Shown here piece after piece: positions 22,629 to 31,174 of a stretch of 64,000 nt of DNA (its first letter is position 1; the number at the start of each line of letters is the position of its first letter). The position numbers and the translations under genes were made by a program. The notes below the pieces were generated by a model that did no database searches, was not told the origin of the DNA, and was given only the letters and a program-made list of their open reading frames with translations. This DNA comes from Nostoc sp. ATCC 43529 (GTDB taxonomy: Bacteria > Cyanobacteriota > Cyanobacteriia > Cyanobacteriales > Nostocaceae), in contig LWTK01000011.1 in the NCBI GenBank assembly GCA_003326205.1, positions 1 through 64,000 on the forward strand. Direction: 5' to 3'.

Positions 22629-23705
22629 ATGAGTAAAGATTCTGCTATCCAGTGGACTAAAGACACATGGCCAATTGTAACTGGCTGTGAGTTTGCAAGT
22701 AAAGGTTGCCTAAATTGTTATGCATTAAAGGACAGTTGGCGACTCGCGCACAATCCTAATCCCAAGGTTTCAGAACCGTACAAAGATACGGTTGTAAAAG
22801 CAGCTAATGGCAAGCTGCAATGGTCAGGATTGGTAAAATGCCATCCTGATAGATTGGGCTGGATTCTGAACTGGGGAAGCTGGGGAGATTCACATCTAGT
22901 CTTTGTCTGCAACATGGCAGATTTATTTCATAAGGATGTTCCGTTTGAGTTTGTAGACCGAGCGATCGCCTACATGATTCTAGCTAGTTGGAACAAATAC
23001 CAAATCCTGACCAAACGCCCACAGCGAATGATGGAATACTTCACTGCTCCTGACCGTACAGAGAAAATCCAAGATGCTCTTATTTTGGCTTGGGACACAG
23101 TTATGGACAATCCCACTAGAAAAATAAAAGCAATGCTTGAAGGTTCACTACATAGTAACTGGTTGTCGAAACAAACCAAAAACCTCAAGCTACCACTAGA
23201 GCATATTTGGCTGGGTCATTCTGTTTGCACCCAACAGGATGCCCAAGACATTGATTATCTGCTAAAAACTCCCGCAGCAATACACTTTCTCAGTTGCGAA
23301 CCTTTACTAGAGGAGGTCGATTTGTCGCAATGGTTGGGCGAGTTTATTGGTGAAGGGATGTGTGATGGTTGTGGTGAACAAGGCAAACTCTATGCTATTG
23401 ACGTTACGCCCGTAGCTGGGGCGGCAATCTGTACTAAATGTGCGCCGCGTCCTGGTTGGATCATCATCGGTGGTGAGTCGGGTACTAAAGCTAGACCAAC
23501 TCATATTGAGCATTTACGATCGCTAGTCAAACAAGCAAAAGCCTCTGAAGTTCCGATATTTGTCAAACAACTTGGCGCTAAACCTGTGGCTCATTGGGAT
23601 GAAGAAAATCAAGTTCTGACCATGCACAAGATTAGCGATCGCAAGGGTGGAATCCTAGAAGAGTTTCCCATAGACTTGCAAATCAGACAATTCCCCAAAA
23701 TCTAA
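22629..23705 (+). CDS. DUF5131 (phage Gp37/Gp68-like) protein
   Basis: 358 residues. The N-terminus has the family signature IQWTKDTWPIVTGC with Cys 20, Cys 27 and Cys 30, reminiscent of a radical-SAM-like cluster. The middle has FVCNMADLFHKDVP and ILTKRPQRM, then LEHIWLGHSVC and FLSCEPLLEEV, and near the end WIIIGGESGTKARP and PIFVKQLGA, all typical of this phage-associated family. A zinc-type insertion (CDGCG...CTKC, about 245-280) is present. The activity is unknown. It is the last plus-strand gene of the cargo run and supports a phage or plasmid origin. Confidence 0.9.
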   Translation: MSKDSAIQWTKDTWPIVTGCEFASKGCLNCYALKDSWRLAHNPNPKVSEPYKDTVVKAANGKLQWSGLVKCHPDRLGWILNWGSWGDSHLVFVCNMADLFHKDVPFEFVDRAIAYMILASWNKYQILTKRPQRMMEYFTAPDRTEKIQDALILAWDTVMDNPTRKIKAMLEGSLHSNWLSKQTKNLKLPLEHIWLGHSVCTQQDAQDIDYLLKTPAAIHFLSCEPLLEEVDLSQWLGEFIGEGMCDGCGEQGKLYAIDVTPVAGAAICTKCAPRPGWIIIGGESGTKARPTHIEHLRSLVKQAKASEVPIFVKQLGAKPVAHWDEENQVLTMHKISDRKGGILEEFPIDLQIRQFPKI

Positions 23706-23717
23706 CCAATTAATAAT

Positions 23718-23752
23718 CCAGGGTGGCAACGCTCTGGAGTGATTCTTTTTTA
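23718..23752. terminator. Hairpin between convergent genes
   Basis: CCAGGG and CTCTGG arms (23,718-23,738) are followed by a T-rich tract. It may serve both the DUF5131 gene and the convergent SNase-like gene. Confidence 0.6.
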
Positions 23753-24196
23753 TTTCCAAACCCCAAGACGTTTTTCTTTAGCAATTTGTTCAGCAAGTTT
23801 TATAGAATCACTATTGGGGCAATTGTCCTGGGCATTGAACTTAGCAAGCCCCTTCAGCAATAATTGTTCTGAAAGCATTTTTTCTTCCTCGGAAGCAGTA
23901 GGGACAAAGATTTCTGCTGCGTTGCCAGAGAATATAGCTGATACAGATTTATTTTCTATTAAGGAAGAAATTAGCTTTTGAGCTTCTGCTTGGCTTGCTG
24001 CCGCCACGACCACACCGCACAATTTCACCTGCCGAGTTTGATTGTCACAGATGACAACTAAAGAATCCCCACTTTTTACTTGCGTTACTTCACACAATTG
24101 GCTGTTAGGTAGTTTATCTCTTGAAAACACGAACAATATTATTAACCCTAAGAACCCTAAACCAACTAAACACGTAACAAGAGCAAGTTTTTTCAT
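23750..24196 (-). CDS. Membrane-anchored degenerate SNase-like protein
   Basis: 148 residues. An N-terminal hydrophobic segment (about 5-25) is followed by an SNase-like fold: VKSGDSLVVIC aligns with the usual DGDT loop and KEKRLGVWK with the conserved end. The usual catalytic Arg/Glu/Arg set is not evident (QVKLCGVVVAAAS where RLxGIDxPE is expected). It is probably a non-catalytic relative of the SNase gene 0.9 kb away, exported or membrane-bound. Confidence 0.65.
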   Translation of the reverse strand: MKKLALVTCLVGLGFLGLIILFVFSRDKLPNSQLCEVTQVKSGDSLVVICDNQTRQVKLCGVVVAAASQAEAQKLISSLIENKSVSAIFSGNAAEIFVPTASEEEKMLSEQLLLKGLAKFNAQDNCPNSDSIKLAEQIAKEKRLGVWK

Positions 24197-24247
24197 CTCT
24201 GTTTCAAGAAAATTACCTAAATTTAATAATTACTAATCTAGTTGCTT

Positions 24248-25048
24248 TTATTTATTAATTCTTTCAACAGGTATAATTTCTTCAAGGTTAAATACCCTAA
24301 CTCCCAAGTCTATACAAAAAATTCCTACCATTTGCAACACAATAAAGATAATTAGCCAGCTTCTCAAACCACCAGGAATATTGTTAATAATTGCAGATAT
24401 TCTAGATAAGTTTTCGATTTTTTCTATATCCTTCCACTTTTCATGATCGCCCTCTTGGTAAATTTCTACAGCTTTTAATCTATTTAATAGAGAATTATGG
24501 TCTGTATAGAGTATTTTTTCCATTTGTCTTAATTTTACAGATGCTTCTCTTAACTCTACTTCCAGTGTAATCAATGTTTCAATAGACTTACGCTGGTCAA
24601 CTATAGGATTTTCTAGCAAAGTTTTCACTAATAATTCTAGTTGTTCAGTGCTACGTCTTTCTTCAACAAATTTGACCGCATCAGGAATAGCTTTTAATAA
24701 AATTTTATTGCGTTCGCTAGAAGCTTTCAATTTTTCTTCTAGATGTTTGCGCTCAGTGATATCAATTGCTTGGCTAAAAATCAAGCTTTCCTGCCTCTTG
24801 GAACACACGAATAAACAAACTTCGTTATAGCAACATTCCCAATTTATTTCTGTTCCCAAAGGCGAATCTACAAGATTTTTGATAATTTGTATTTGACTGT
24901 CGCACTTACTCCCGGCTGGCATACCTGGAACAGATTCTTTGTTCAAGTTAAATAAATCAGCTAGTTTTTGATTTACAGCAAAATATTTAAGATCCAAATC
25001 AATAATTGAAATGAATCCAGGCATTGAATCCAACTCAAAATTATTCAT
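24248..25048 (-). CDS. PAS-domain protein with C-terminal membrane helix
   Basis: 266 residues from the ATG at 25,048 (eight more codons are possible). An N-terminal PAS-type domain (about 1-105) has FISIIDLDLKYFAVNQKLADL and ends in the PAC-like QAIDITERKHLEEKL. A long coiled coil (about 105-215) follows, then a single transmembrane helix near the end (WLIIFIVLQMVGIFCIDLGV). There is no kinase or cyclase domain, so it could sense a signal and act through partners or membrane tethering. The closely packed order SNase, PAS, SNase on one strand suggests an operon. Confidence 0.7.
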   Translation of the reverse strand: MNNFELDSMPGFISIIDLDLKYFAVNQKLADLFNLNKESVPGMPAGSKCDSQIQIIKNLVDSPLGTEINWECCYNEVCLFVCSKRQESLIFSQAIDITERKHLEEKLKASSERNKILLKAIPDAVKFVEERRSTEQLELLVKTLLENPIVDQRKSIETLITLEVELREASVKLRQMEKILYTDHNSLLNRLKAVEIYQEGDHEKWKDIEKIENLSRISAIINNIPGGLRSWLIIFIVLQMVGIFCIDLGVRVFNLEEIIPVERINK

Positions 25049-25090
25049 AATTCTAAAAAGATAAAAATTCATTTTATCCTATCAGAATCG

Positions 25091-25759
25091 CTATTCTTCA
25101 CAACCAATTCCATCACCATCACGGTCAAACCCATGCGGGTCATTACCGACAACGCGGAAATTACGATATTCTATTTTTCCACAGTCTATGTCAGGCGCAC
25201 CCACTGGAATACACAAATCAGGATATGACGGGTCACAATTGGAAGATTGTGGTACTGTCTTAGGAGATGAATTTGGTTTTGGTTTGCTATTCTGCCTGCG
25301 AAAATTCCAAGGCATCACAGGCTTAGTTTGGTTCCAGAATCCCAGTTTTTTGCTTTTGGCATCTGCCTCCGCAGACAATAAACTGTTTTGGCTAGCAGGA
25401 CAATTTTTCAAGTATTGCCGATACACAACCGCTTGCCCTTCCTGAACCATAACAAGATTGATGTTGCGATTCTCTACAAATATCTCAGCAACAAACCTGC
25501 CATACTTATCTTTTTCCTTGATTGAGAATTTAGCTGGTTTTCCAACTGGTAGTAGCTGCTTGAGCCTATCCCGCGATCGCTCTCCCCAAGGAGTCTGTTT
25601 CATCTCAGCAGCATCAATACAAGCTAGGCGGATAGTTGCTTTTTTACTACCAAATTGGGCTGTTACTGTGTCGCCATCACCAACACTAATGATTTTCCCC
25701 GTAATTAGTCCAGATTGAGCCAACGCTGGCGTTGAGAGCAAAAATAATGCAGCCGACAC
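25091..25759 (-). CDS. Secreted thermonuclease (SNase) with calcium-loop C-terminus
   Basis: 222 residues from the GTG at 25,759. The SNase site is intact: DGDT (28-31), Arg 44, the DAAE region (49-52) and Arg 88 in KYGRFVAEIF. The C-terminus (about 173-222) is a Cys-containing excalibur-type domain ending DRDGDGIGCEE. A signal peptide ends ALAQ. A better Lys-rich signal-peptide start (HKKTAIAAAV) is encoded upstream in frame but lacks an ATG or GTG, so the true start may have been lost or is non-standard. The gene lies 60 bp from the truncated comM, at the edge of the accessory region. Confidence 0.85.
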   Translation of the reverse strand: MSAALFLLSTPALAQSGLITGKIISVGDGDTVTAQFGSKKATIRLACIDAAEMKQTPWGERSRDRLKQLLPVGKPAKFSIKEKDKYGRFVAEIFVENRNINLVMVQEGQAVVYRQYLKNCPASQNSLLSAEADAKSKKLGFWNQTKPVMPWNFRRQNSKPKPNSSPKTVPQSSNCDPSYPDLCIPVGAPDIDCGKIEYRNFRVVGNDPHGFDRDGDGIGCEE

Positions 25760-25820
25760 AGCAGCTGCAATAGCAGTTTTTTTGTGTATGATTAAACTTG
25801 GTATTGTGATATCGTTTATA

Positions 25821-26388
25821 ACCTTTAGAAGATGGTTACGTGACGATTTCTCGCACCAAATTATCAGTCATGTTTCCCGCGCAGTTTACTTTGGTGGCGA
25901 GTACCAATCCCTGTCCTTGCGGTTACTATGGCGATACTATCCAACAGTGTACCTGTTCTCCCCGGCAACGCGAGCAATATTGGGCAAAACTTTCTGGGCC
26001 GTTGATGGATCGAATTGATTTACAAGTGGCGGTGAATCGCTTAAAACCAGAAGAAATTACCCAACAACCAACGGGAGAAGCATCAACATCGGTGCGTCAA
26101 CGAGTACAAGAAGCACGCGATCGCGCAAGTATCCGTTTTCAAACAGAAGCAAATCTGCGTTGCAATGCCCAAATGCAGAGTAGCCATCTGCAAAAATGGT
26201 GCAAGCTAGATGATGGAAGTCGCAATTTATTAGAAACGGCAATTAGAAAATTAGGTTTATCAGCAAGAGCAAGCGATCGCATTCTCAAAGTAGCACGGAC
26301 AATTGCAGATTTGGCAGCAGACGAAAAGCTTAAACCTAATCATGTAGCAGAAGCAATTCAATATCGGACAATTGATAGAATGCAGTAA
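25821..26388 (+). pseudogene. comM: 3' part of comM/yifB (Mg-chelatase-like AAA ATPase)
   Basis: The reading frame encodes the C-terminal part of a YifB/ComM protein: PLEDGYVTISRTK, FTLVASTNPCPCGYYGD, LSGPLMDRIDL and ARTIADLAADEKL, ending YRTIDRMQ. The full family is about 500 residues; only about 188 are present. The match begins exactly at CCT (P of PLEDG), directly after an in-frame TAA in unrelated sequence, so the 5' two thirds have been removed or displaced. The Walker motifs are missing, so this fragment cannot be an ATPase. A GTG at 25,840 could start translation, but function is unlikely unless the gene is rejoined. Confidence 0.88.
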
Positions 26389-26669
26389 GAAGGAGTCGGA
26401 ATTCAGAATAACTCCACAGATTAATCTGGTTGTTTTAGCAAAGATGCTTTGCTTTTTTTTTCTGCATCAATGTTGCTCTAAACCCAATATTCTATCGACT
26501 TGCACTCCAATTCATTCTGAATTCTGACTCAGGAATTGCTGAATTCTTTCTTACTAAATTCCTCCTCAAGGAAGCTACACTAATATCCTTGGGAAGATGT
26601 GGCTAATTAGCAAATCAGTATCCAATATATCAGGGACTAAACAACATCCCTTACAAGGAGACTGGCTCA
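26389..26669. other. Spacer with short tandem repeats
   Basis: It contains GAATTC-rich words (attctgaattctgactc near 26,517) of a dispersed repeat type also seen at 33.8, 34.7 and 58.1 kb. A strong AAGGAG ribosome site for the next gene lies at its end. No gene is seen. Confidence 0.5.
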
Positions 26670-27701
26670 ATGAATTTGCAGGCGATTTGGAAGTTGTTCC
26701 AAGAGACTTTTCAGGAATGGAGTGAGGATAAAGCCTCTCGGTTAGCCGCAGCGTTAGCTTATTACACGATTTTTTCTATTGCACCATTGCTAATTATTGT
26801 AATTGCGATCGCCGGTGCAGTATATGGGGAAGAGGCGGCAAGGGGTGAAATTGTTCGACAAATTCAAGGTTTAGTCGGCCCATCTGGAGCAGAATTCATC
26901 CAAACAGCGATTCAGAATGCTAATAAACCACAGACAGGTGTGATGGCTTCGATTATTAGTGTTGGAGTTTTGCTGTTAGGTGCTACTGGTTTATTTACCG
27001 AATTGCAAGATTCCCTCAACACAATATGGGAAGTTAAACCGAAACCAGGACGTACTGTAACTAACATGATTCGCCTACGCTTTCTCTCGTTTGCAATGGT
27101 GTTAGGCATTGGTTTTTTACTTTTGGTATCTCTGGTTATTAGTGCGGTTTTAGCGGCATTAGCGACTTATTTTAGTAATTTAATACCGGGTGTTGATTTC
27201 CTCTGGCAAATTATCAATTTCATCGTTTCTTTTGCCATCACTACATTTCTGTTTGGGCTAATTTTCAAAGTGCTACCAGATGTAAAAATTGCTTGGAGTG
27301 ATGTTTTAATTGGAGCTAGCCTCACTTCATTTTTGTTTTCTATCGGTAGATTTTTATTAGGACAATATTTAGGTAATGGCAGTTTTGGTTCAACCTATGG
27401 TGCTGCGGGTTCACTGGTGGTAATCTTAGCTTGGGTTAATTATGCAGCCCAGATTCTTTTCTTTGGTGCTGAGTTTACCCAAGTGTATTCTAGAAGGCAC
27501 GGAAGTGGGATCACGCCTACTAAAAATGCCGTACCTCTTAACGATAAAACTTCTACCGATCCAGGGACAAATAGCAATAATACTGCTCAGAAAAAGCAAA
27601 GTAATAATAAACGGTCATTTTCTAAATTAATGAGCCGCTTAATTCGCAATTTTACCAAACCCAAGCGCTTGAGATATCGAAGAAGAACCCAGAATTTTTA
27701 A
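26670..27701 (+). CDS. yihY: YihY/BrkB family membrane protein
   Basis: 343 residues. The YihY family pattern is clear: DKASRLAAALAYYTIFSIAP at the start, LFTELQDSLNTIWEVKP in the middle and YGAAGSLVVILAWVNYAAQI at the sixth membrane helix. About six transmembrane helices lie between 30 and 275, with a basic, disordered tail (about 285-343, SNNKRSFSKLMSRLIRN). The function is unproven despite old RNase BN and virulence-factor labels. The ATG is preceded by AAGGAG at good spacing. Confidence 0.92.
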   Translation: MNLQAIWKLFQETFQEWSEDKASRLAAALAYYTIFSIAPLLIIVIAIAGAVYGEEAARGEIVRQIQGLVGPSGAEFIQTAIQNANKPQTGVMASIISVGVLLLGATGLFTELQDSLNTIWEVKPKPGRTVTNMIRLRFLSFAMVLGIGFLLLVSLVISAVLAALATYFSNLIPGVDFLWQIINFIVSFAITTFLFGLIFKVLPDVKIAWSDVLIGASLTSFLFSIGRFLLGQYLGNGSFGSTYGAAGSLVVILAWVNYAAQILFFGAEFTQVYSRRHGSGITPTKNAVPLNDKTSTDPGTNSNNTAQKKQSNNKRSFSKLMSRLIRNFTKPKRLRYRRRTQNF

Positions 27702-27744
27702 GGAGAAGGACTCAATTAAACTAGGCGTTGCATAATAAAGGGAT

Positions 27745-28146
27745 GAATTGAGTTTATCTACTGTGCAATGTCCATACTGTGGGTCTACGGAAATCCGGAA
27801 GAATGGAAAGCGAAGAGGTAAGCTGTGGGCACATCTGTACTAACTGCGAACGCCAATTTATAGATGTGTACAATCCGCCGAAGGGATATTCAGAGGAGGT
27901 GAAACAAGAATGCTTAAAAATGTACCTGAACGGCATGGCTTTTCCCGGGATTGAGCGAGTTAAAGGTGTGCATCATACTACCATCATTATATTGGGTCAA
28001 AAAATTAGGAGAAAAACTTCCAGACGTGCCAAAAGAAGATATCATTCCAGAAGTTGGAGAACTGGATGAATTAGAGACATTCATCGGTTCAAAAAAAACA
28101 AAATTTGGCTTTGGACAGCAGTAAATGACTTTACTCAGGGTAAGTC
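27745..28146 (+). pseudogene. IS1-family transposase remnant
   Basis: Pieces in three frames reconstruct an IS1-type InsA/InsB start: QCPYCGSTEIRKNGKRRGK, then CERQFIDVYNPPKGYSEEV and GIERVKGVHHTTII, then KLPDVPKEDIIPEVGELDE and finally KIWLWTAVNDFTQG, after which the match ends. At least two frameshifts and loss of the DDE catalytic part show it is dead. Terminal inverted repeats are not evident. Confidence 0.82.
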
Positions 28147-28620
28147 AGTATAGTCAGCATTTAATACTTTACGAAACACAATCTTATCAGCGCCCGCCGT
28201 ATAAAAATCACGGATGCGAGCTTCTTCCTCGTAACCGCACTTTGCGTAAAACTTCCTCGTGCGCTCGAAGCTTGCTAACGTTTCCACCAGTAGCATTCGT
28301 CCACCGCGTGCCTTCAAAGTTTCTTCAACGTAGCATAGCAATTTCCCACCGCGTCCTTGTCCTTGGCGATCGGAGCGAATGGCGATCAACTGTAGGTTCC
28401 ATGTCTGATCGGTCATCCGTTCAGGCTCACAATAGGCGACTCCAACTAGGCCGTCTTTGTCATCGTCGTCGGTGATCCAGAAGGAATCGCTGCCGCTGTT
28501 GCCGTCAAAGTAGTCAGCCAGGATTTTGCTGAGATACTCAAGCTCGTTAGGCTGGAAACCGATGGTGTTGGCTACCGCAATCAACGCCTCTGCATCTTCG
28601 GGTTTTGTAGGTCGGATCAT
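28135..28620 (-). CDS. GNAT-family N-acetyltransferase
   Basis: 161 residues from the ATG at 28,620, MIRPTKPEDAEALIAVANT being a typical GNAT beginning. The acetyl-CoA loop region is IRSDRQGQGRGGKLL, followed by LVETLASFERTRKFYAKCGY, the last helix and strand. The substrate is unknown. Its 3' end touches the IS1 remnant. It is divergent from a MarR-type gene across 94 bp carrying two palindromes, which suggests control by that regulator. Confidence 0.88.
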   Translation of the reverse strand: MIRPTKPEDAEALIAVANTIGFQPNELEYLSKILADYFDGNSGSDSFWITDDDDKDGLVGVAYCEPERMTDQTWNLQLIAIRSDRQGQGRGGKLLCYVEETLKARGGRMLLVETLASFERTRKFYAKCGYEEEARIRDFYTAGADKIVFRKVLNADYTDLP

Positions 28621-28634
28621 GGAGAATTTAATTG

Positions 28635-28649
28635 TATGCTTGAAGCATA
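28635..28649. promoter_or_regulatory. Palindromic site 1 (probable MarR operator)
   Basis: TATGC-TTGAA-GCATA, a 5-bp inverted repeat 15 bp from the GNAT start. It matches site 2 in both arms. Confidence 0.55.
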
Positions 28650-28678
28650 TAATAAGCAACAAATTTGTTTGATGTCAA

Positions 28679-28693
28679 TATGCATGACGCATA
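28679..28693. promoter_or_regulatory. Palindromic site 2 (probable MarR operator)
   Basis: TATGC-ATGAC-GCATA, followed by TAATTTGCATATAAT, 21 bp from the MarR start. The centre-to-centre distance to site 1 is 44 bp. Confidence 0.55.
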
Positions 28694-28714
28694 TAATTTG
28701 CATATAATTTAGGC

Positions 28715-29242
28715 ATGGAAAACACTAACCTTGCGAATGTAGTTGGGGCTTTAGCCCTTGCCTTGACAGATTTGATCGCTCAGTCGGCAGATCAAATGAT
28801 CGATGACGCAGGACCAGCTACCGAGGCTCTTTGCTTGGTAAGACATGCACCTGGGATACCGATTGAACAATTGCGCCGCGCCCTTGGGATGTCACATCCT
28901 GGTGCAGTGCGACTTGTAGAGCGACTGGAGAAACAAGGATTAATTCTGCGTAAACGTTGCTCTGTGGATCGCAGAGCTGTGGAACTGAAATTGACCGAAG
29001 AAGGGGAAACTCTGGTGAGTAAAATCCATCAAGCGCGGCTTTTGGCACTTGAAGAAGCGATCGCTTCTCTATCTTCAAAAGACCGCCTACATTTGTGCCG
29101 CATCACTAACCAAATCTTGTTTTCCCTAACAAAAACGAACGATAGCGCCTTAATTATCTGCCGTTTATGTGATGAAACAAACTGTCTAGATTGTCCAGTG
29201 GGGAAACGTTACAGCGAATTAACTGATACCAATTCTCCATGA
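28715..29242 (+). CDS. MarR-family transcriptional regulator with C-terminal Cys cluster
   Basis: 175 residues. The winged helix is visible: IPIEQLRRALGMSHPGAVRLVERLEKQG, written here in two parts as IPIEQLRRALGM and SHPGAVRLVERLEKQG, then the wing KRCSVDRRAVELKLTEEG. The last 30 residues hold CRLCDETNCLDCP, a four-Cys cluster absent from ordinary MarR proteins and suited to metal or redox sensing. It is divergent from the GNAT gene, with twin palindromes between them, so it probably represses both itself and the acetyltransferase. Confidence 0.85.
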   Translation: MENTNLANVVGALALALTDLIAQSADQMIDDAGPATEALCLVRHAPGIPIEQLRRALGMSHPGAVRLVERLEKQGLILRKRCSVDRRAVELKLTEEGETLVSKIHQARLLALEEAIASLSSKDRLHLCRITNQILFSLTKTNDSALIICRLCDETNCLDCPVGKRYSELTDTNSP

Positions 29243-29588
29243 AGATGCATTTAATGGTTATTATCCAGAGGGATTACCTAATATTTTTAATCAAAAAACT
29301 TGGCAATTTTTCAAAGATAGCCAAGGCGGAGAGTTCCATCAAATTACTCTATCTCTGCATACCAACAATTATCAAGATTGGGAATATATGGAAGTAGGGC
29401 GAAGTCTAGAAGAGTTTAATCATTATTTGGATAGCGTAAAGCTAATTTTGATATTGGGGCTGCCGATGGCTATGGTTATGATTGCAGGTGCCAGTTGGTG
29501 GTTGTCAGGATTAGCTATGCAGCCAATTTATCAGTCATATCGACAAATTCAACCTCAAAGCCTAATTCCATCGCTGGGCAAAAAGTAG
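29243..29588 (+). pseudogene. Internal fragment of a sensor histidine kinase
   Basis: The frame reads DAFNGYYPEGLPNIFNQKTW, ITLSLHTNNYQDWEYMEVGR, then a transmembrane segment (LILILGLPMAMVMIAGASWW) and QPIYQSYRQIQ. This is the end of a periplasmic sensor region, the second membrane helix and the HAMP-proximal part of a cyanobacterial sensor kinase. It lacks a start, and the match is lost before any HisKA or ATPase motif, ending at TAG 29,586. It directly abuts the MarR stop. Confidence 0.75.
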
Positions 29589-29651
29589 AGTTAAAAAGCG
29601 ATGTACACTAATTAGACTGTAAAATATAGCCGTTGTATTCTGTGCCAGATT

Positions 29652-30947
29652 GTGATTGAGCGTTATACTCTGCCCGAAATGGGTAATCTGTGGAGTGAAG
29701 CCTATAAGTTAAAAACCTGGCTGCAAGTAGAAATCGCAGTTTGTGAGGCTCAGGCTGAGTTGGGTTACATTCCGTCTGAGGCTGTTGAAGAAATTAAAGC
29801 CAAGGCAGATTTCGATCCAAAGCGAGTGCTAGAAATTGAAGCTGAAGTTCGCCACGATGTAATTGCTTTCTTGACAAATGTCAATGAATATGTTGGGGAT
29901 GCCGGACGCTATATTCACTTGGGGTTAACCAGTTCCGATGTGCTGGATACAGCTTTAGCACTGCAATTGGTTGCTAGTTTGGATGTGTTATTGCAACGTG
30001 TGGAAGATTTGATTGGTGCGATTCGCCAAAAGGCACAGGAACATCGTCATACAGTGATGATTGGTCGATCGCATGGTATTCACGCCGAACCGATCACTTT
30101 TGGTTTCAAGCTAGCTGGCTGGTTAGCAGAAGTTTTGCGCCACCAAGAACGCCTGAGAATTCTCCGTCAAACCATTGCCGTGGGCAAGATTTCCGGTGCA
30201 GTGGGCACCTATGCGAACGTTGAACCGCGTGTAGAAGCCATCGCTTGCCAAAAACTTGGACTGCAACCCGATACCGCCTCCACACAAGTAATTTCCCGCG
30301 ATCGCCACGCCGACTATGTACAGCAACTAGCCCTATTAGCGGCATCCATCGAACGCTTTGCCGTGGAAATTCGCAATCTGCAAAAAACAGACGTTCTAGA
30401 AGTCGAAGAATTCTTCGCCAAAGGTCAAAAAGGCTCGTCAGCCATGCCACACAAACGCAATCCCATCCGTTCGGAACGGCTGACGGGAATAGCACGACTT
30501 GTGAGAAGCCATGCCGGTGCAGCCTTGGAAAACGTTGCTTTGTGGCACGAACGGGATATTTCCCACAGTTCTGTAGAACGCGTTATTTTGCCAGATGCTT
30601 GCACTTTGACACATTTTATGGTTTCAGAAATCACCGACTTAGTGAAAAACTTGCTGGTTTATCCTGAGAACATGGAACGAAATCTCAATTGCTACGGCGG
30701 CGTTGTCTTCAGTCAAAAAGTGCTACTAGCCTTGATAGACAAGGGATTGAGCCGTGAAGAAGCCTATGCGATCGTTCAAGGAAGCGCTCACGCCGCTTGG
30801 AACAAGCCAGAAGGCAATTTCCAAGACTTAATTAGCAAAGACCCCCGTGTGACCGAAAAATTGTCCCCAGCAGAACTAGAGGTGTGTTTCGACCCCCAAC
30901 AACATCTGCGGCACTTAGAAGAAGTTTACCAACGGCTAGGGATTTAA
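29652..30947 (+). CDS. purB: Adenylosuccinate lyase
   Basis: 431 residues, full length for the short bacterial form. It catalyses two steps of purine synthesis: SAICAR to AICAR plus fumarate, and adenylosuccinate to AMP plus fumarate. Visible signatures include HLGLTSSDVLDTA, GRSHGIHAEPITFG with the catalytic His, and the flexible signature loop GSSAMPHKRNP (about 261-271). The start is the GTG at 29,652, giving MIERYTLPEMG; no ATG is closer. It stands alone. Confidence 0.97.
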   Translation: MIERYTLPEMGNLWSEAYKLKTWLQVEIAVCEAQAELGYIPSEAVEEIKAKADFDPKRVLEIEAEVRHDVIAFLTNVNEYVGDAGRYIHLGLTSSDVLDTALALQLVASLDVLLQRVEDLIGAIRQKAQEHRHTVMIGRSHGIHAEPITFGFKLAGWLAEVLRHQERLRILRQTIAVGKISGAVGTYANVEPRVEAIACQKLGLQPDTASTQVISRDRHADYVQQLALLAASIERFAVEIRNLQKTDVLEVEEFFAKGQKGSSAMPHKRNPIRSERLTGIARLVRSHAGAALENVALWHERDISHSSVERVILPDACTLTHFMVSEITDLVKNLLVYPENMERNLNCYGGVVFSQKVLLALIDKGLSREEAYAIVQGSAHAAWNKPEGNFQDLISKDPRVTEKLSPAELEVCFDPQQHLRHLEEVYQRLGI

Positions 30948-30954
30948 ATTTTAT

Positions 30955-31078
30955 TGGGCATGGCGCATGGGGCATTGGGCATTGGGCATTGGGCATTAGT
31001 CTTTGATTATTCTCCGCGTCCCCGCGTCCCCGTGTCCCCGCGTCCCCCTCATCTCCCCATCTCCCCAGTCCCCACTCC
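30955..31078. repeat. Heptamer and C-rich short tandem repeats
   Basis: About five GGGCATT heptamers (30,955-30,999) are followed by repeated GTCCCCGC/ATCTCCCC words (31,016-31,078). These are typical cyanobacterial short tandem repeats in the purB downstream spacer. Confidence 0.85.
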
Positions 31079-31174
31079 CAAAAAATACTTCTAATCTGCT
31101 GCTGTAATTACCGCCAACGGTGGGTAGTATACATAACAAATACTTACTTGTTTATTCGTGCTGCGAGTGCTTTG

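Noticed and set aside
27754..27936. Minus-strand ORF over the IS1 remnant
   Set aside because: The plus strand shows transposase homology in pieces; the antisense frame has none.
30955..31078. Tandem repeats resembling a CRISPR array (also at 38,399, 45,193 and 58,511)
   Set aside because: The units are 7-14 bp with no unique spacers and no cas genes nearby; they are short tandem repeats.
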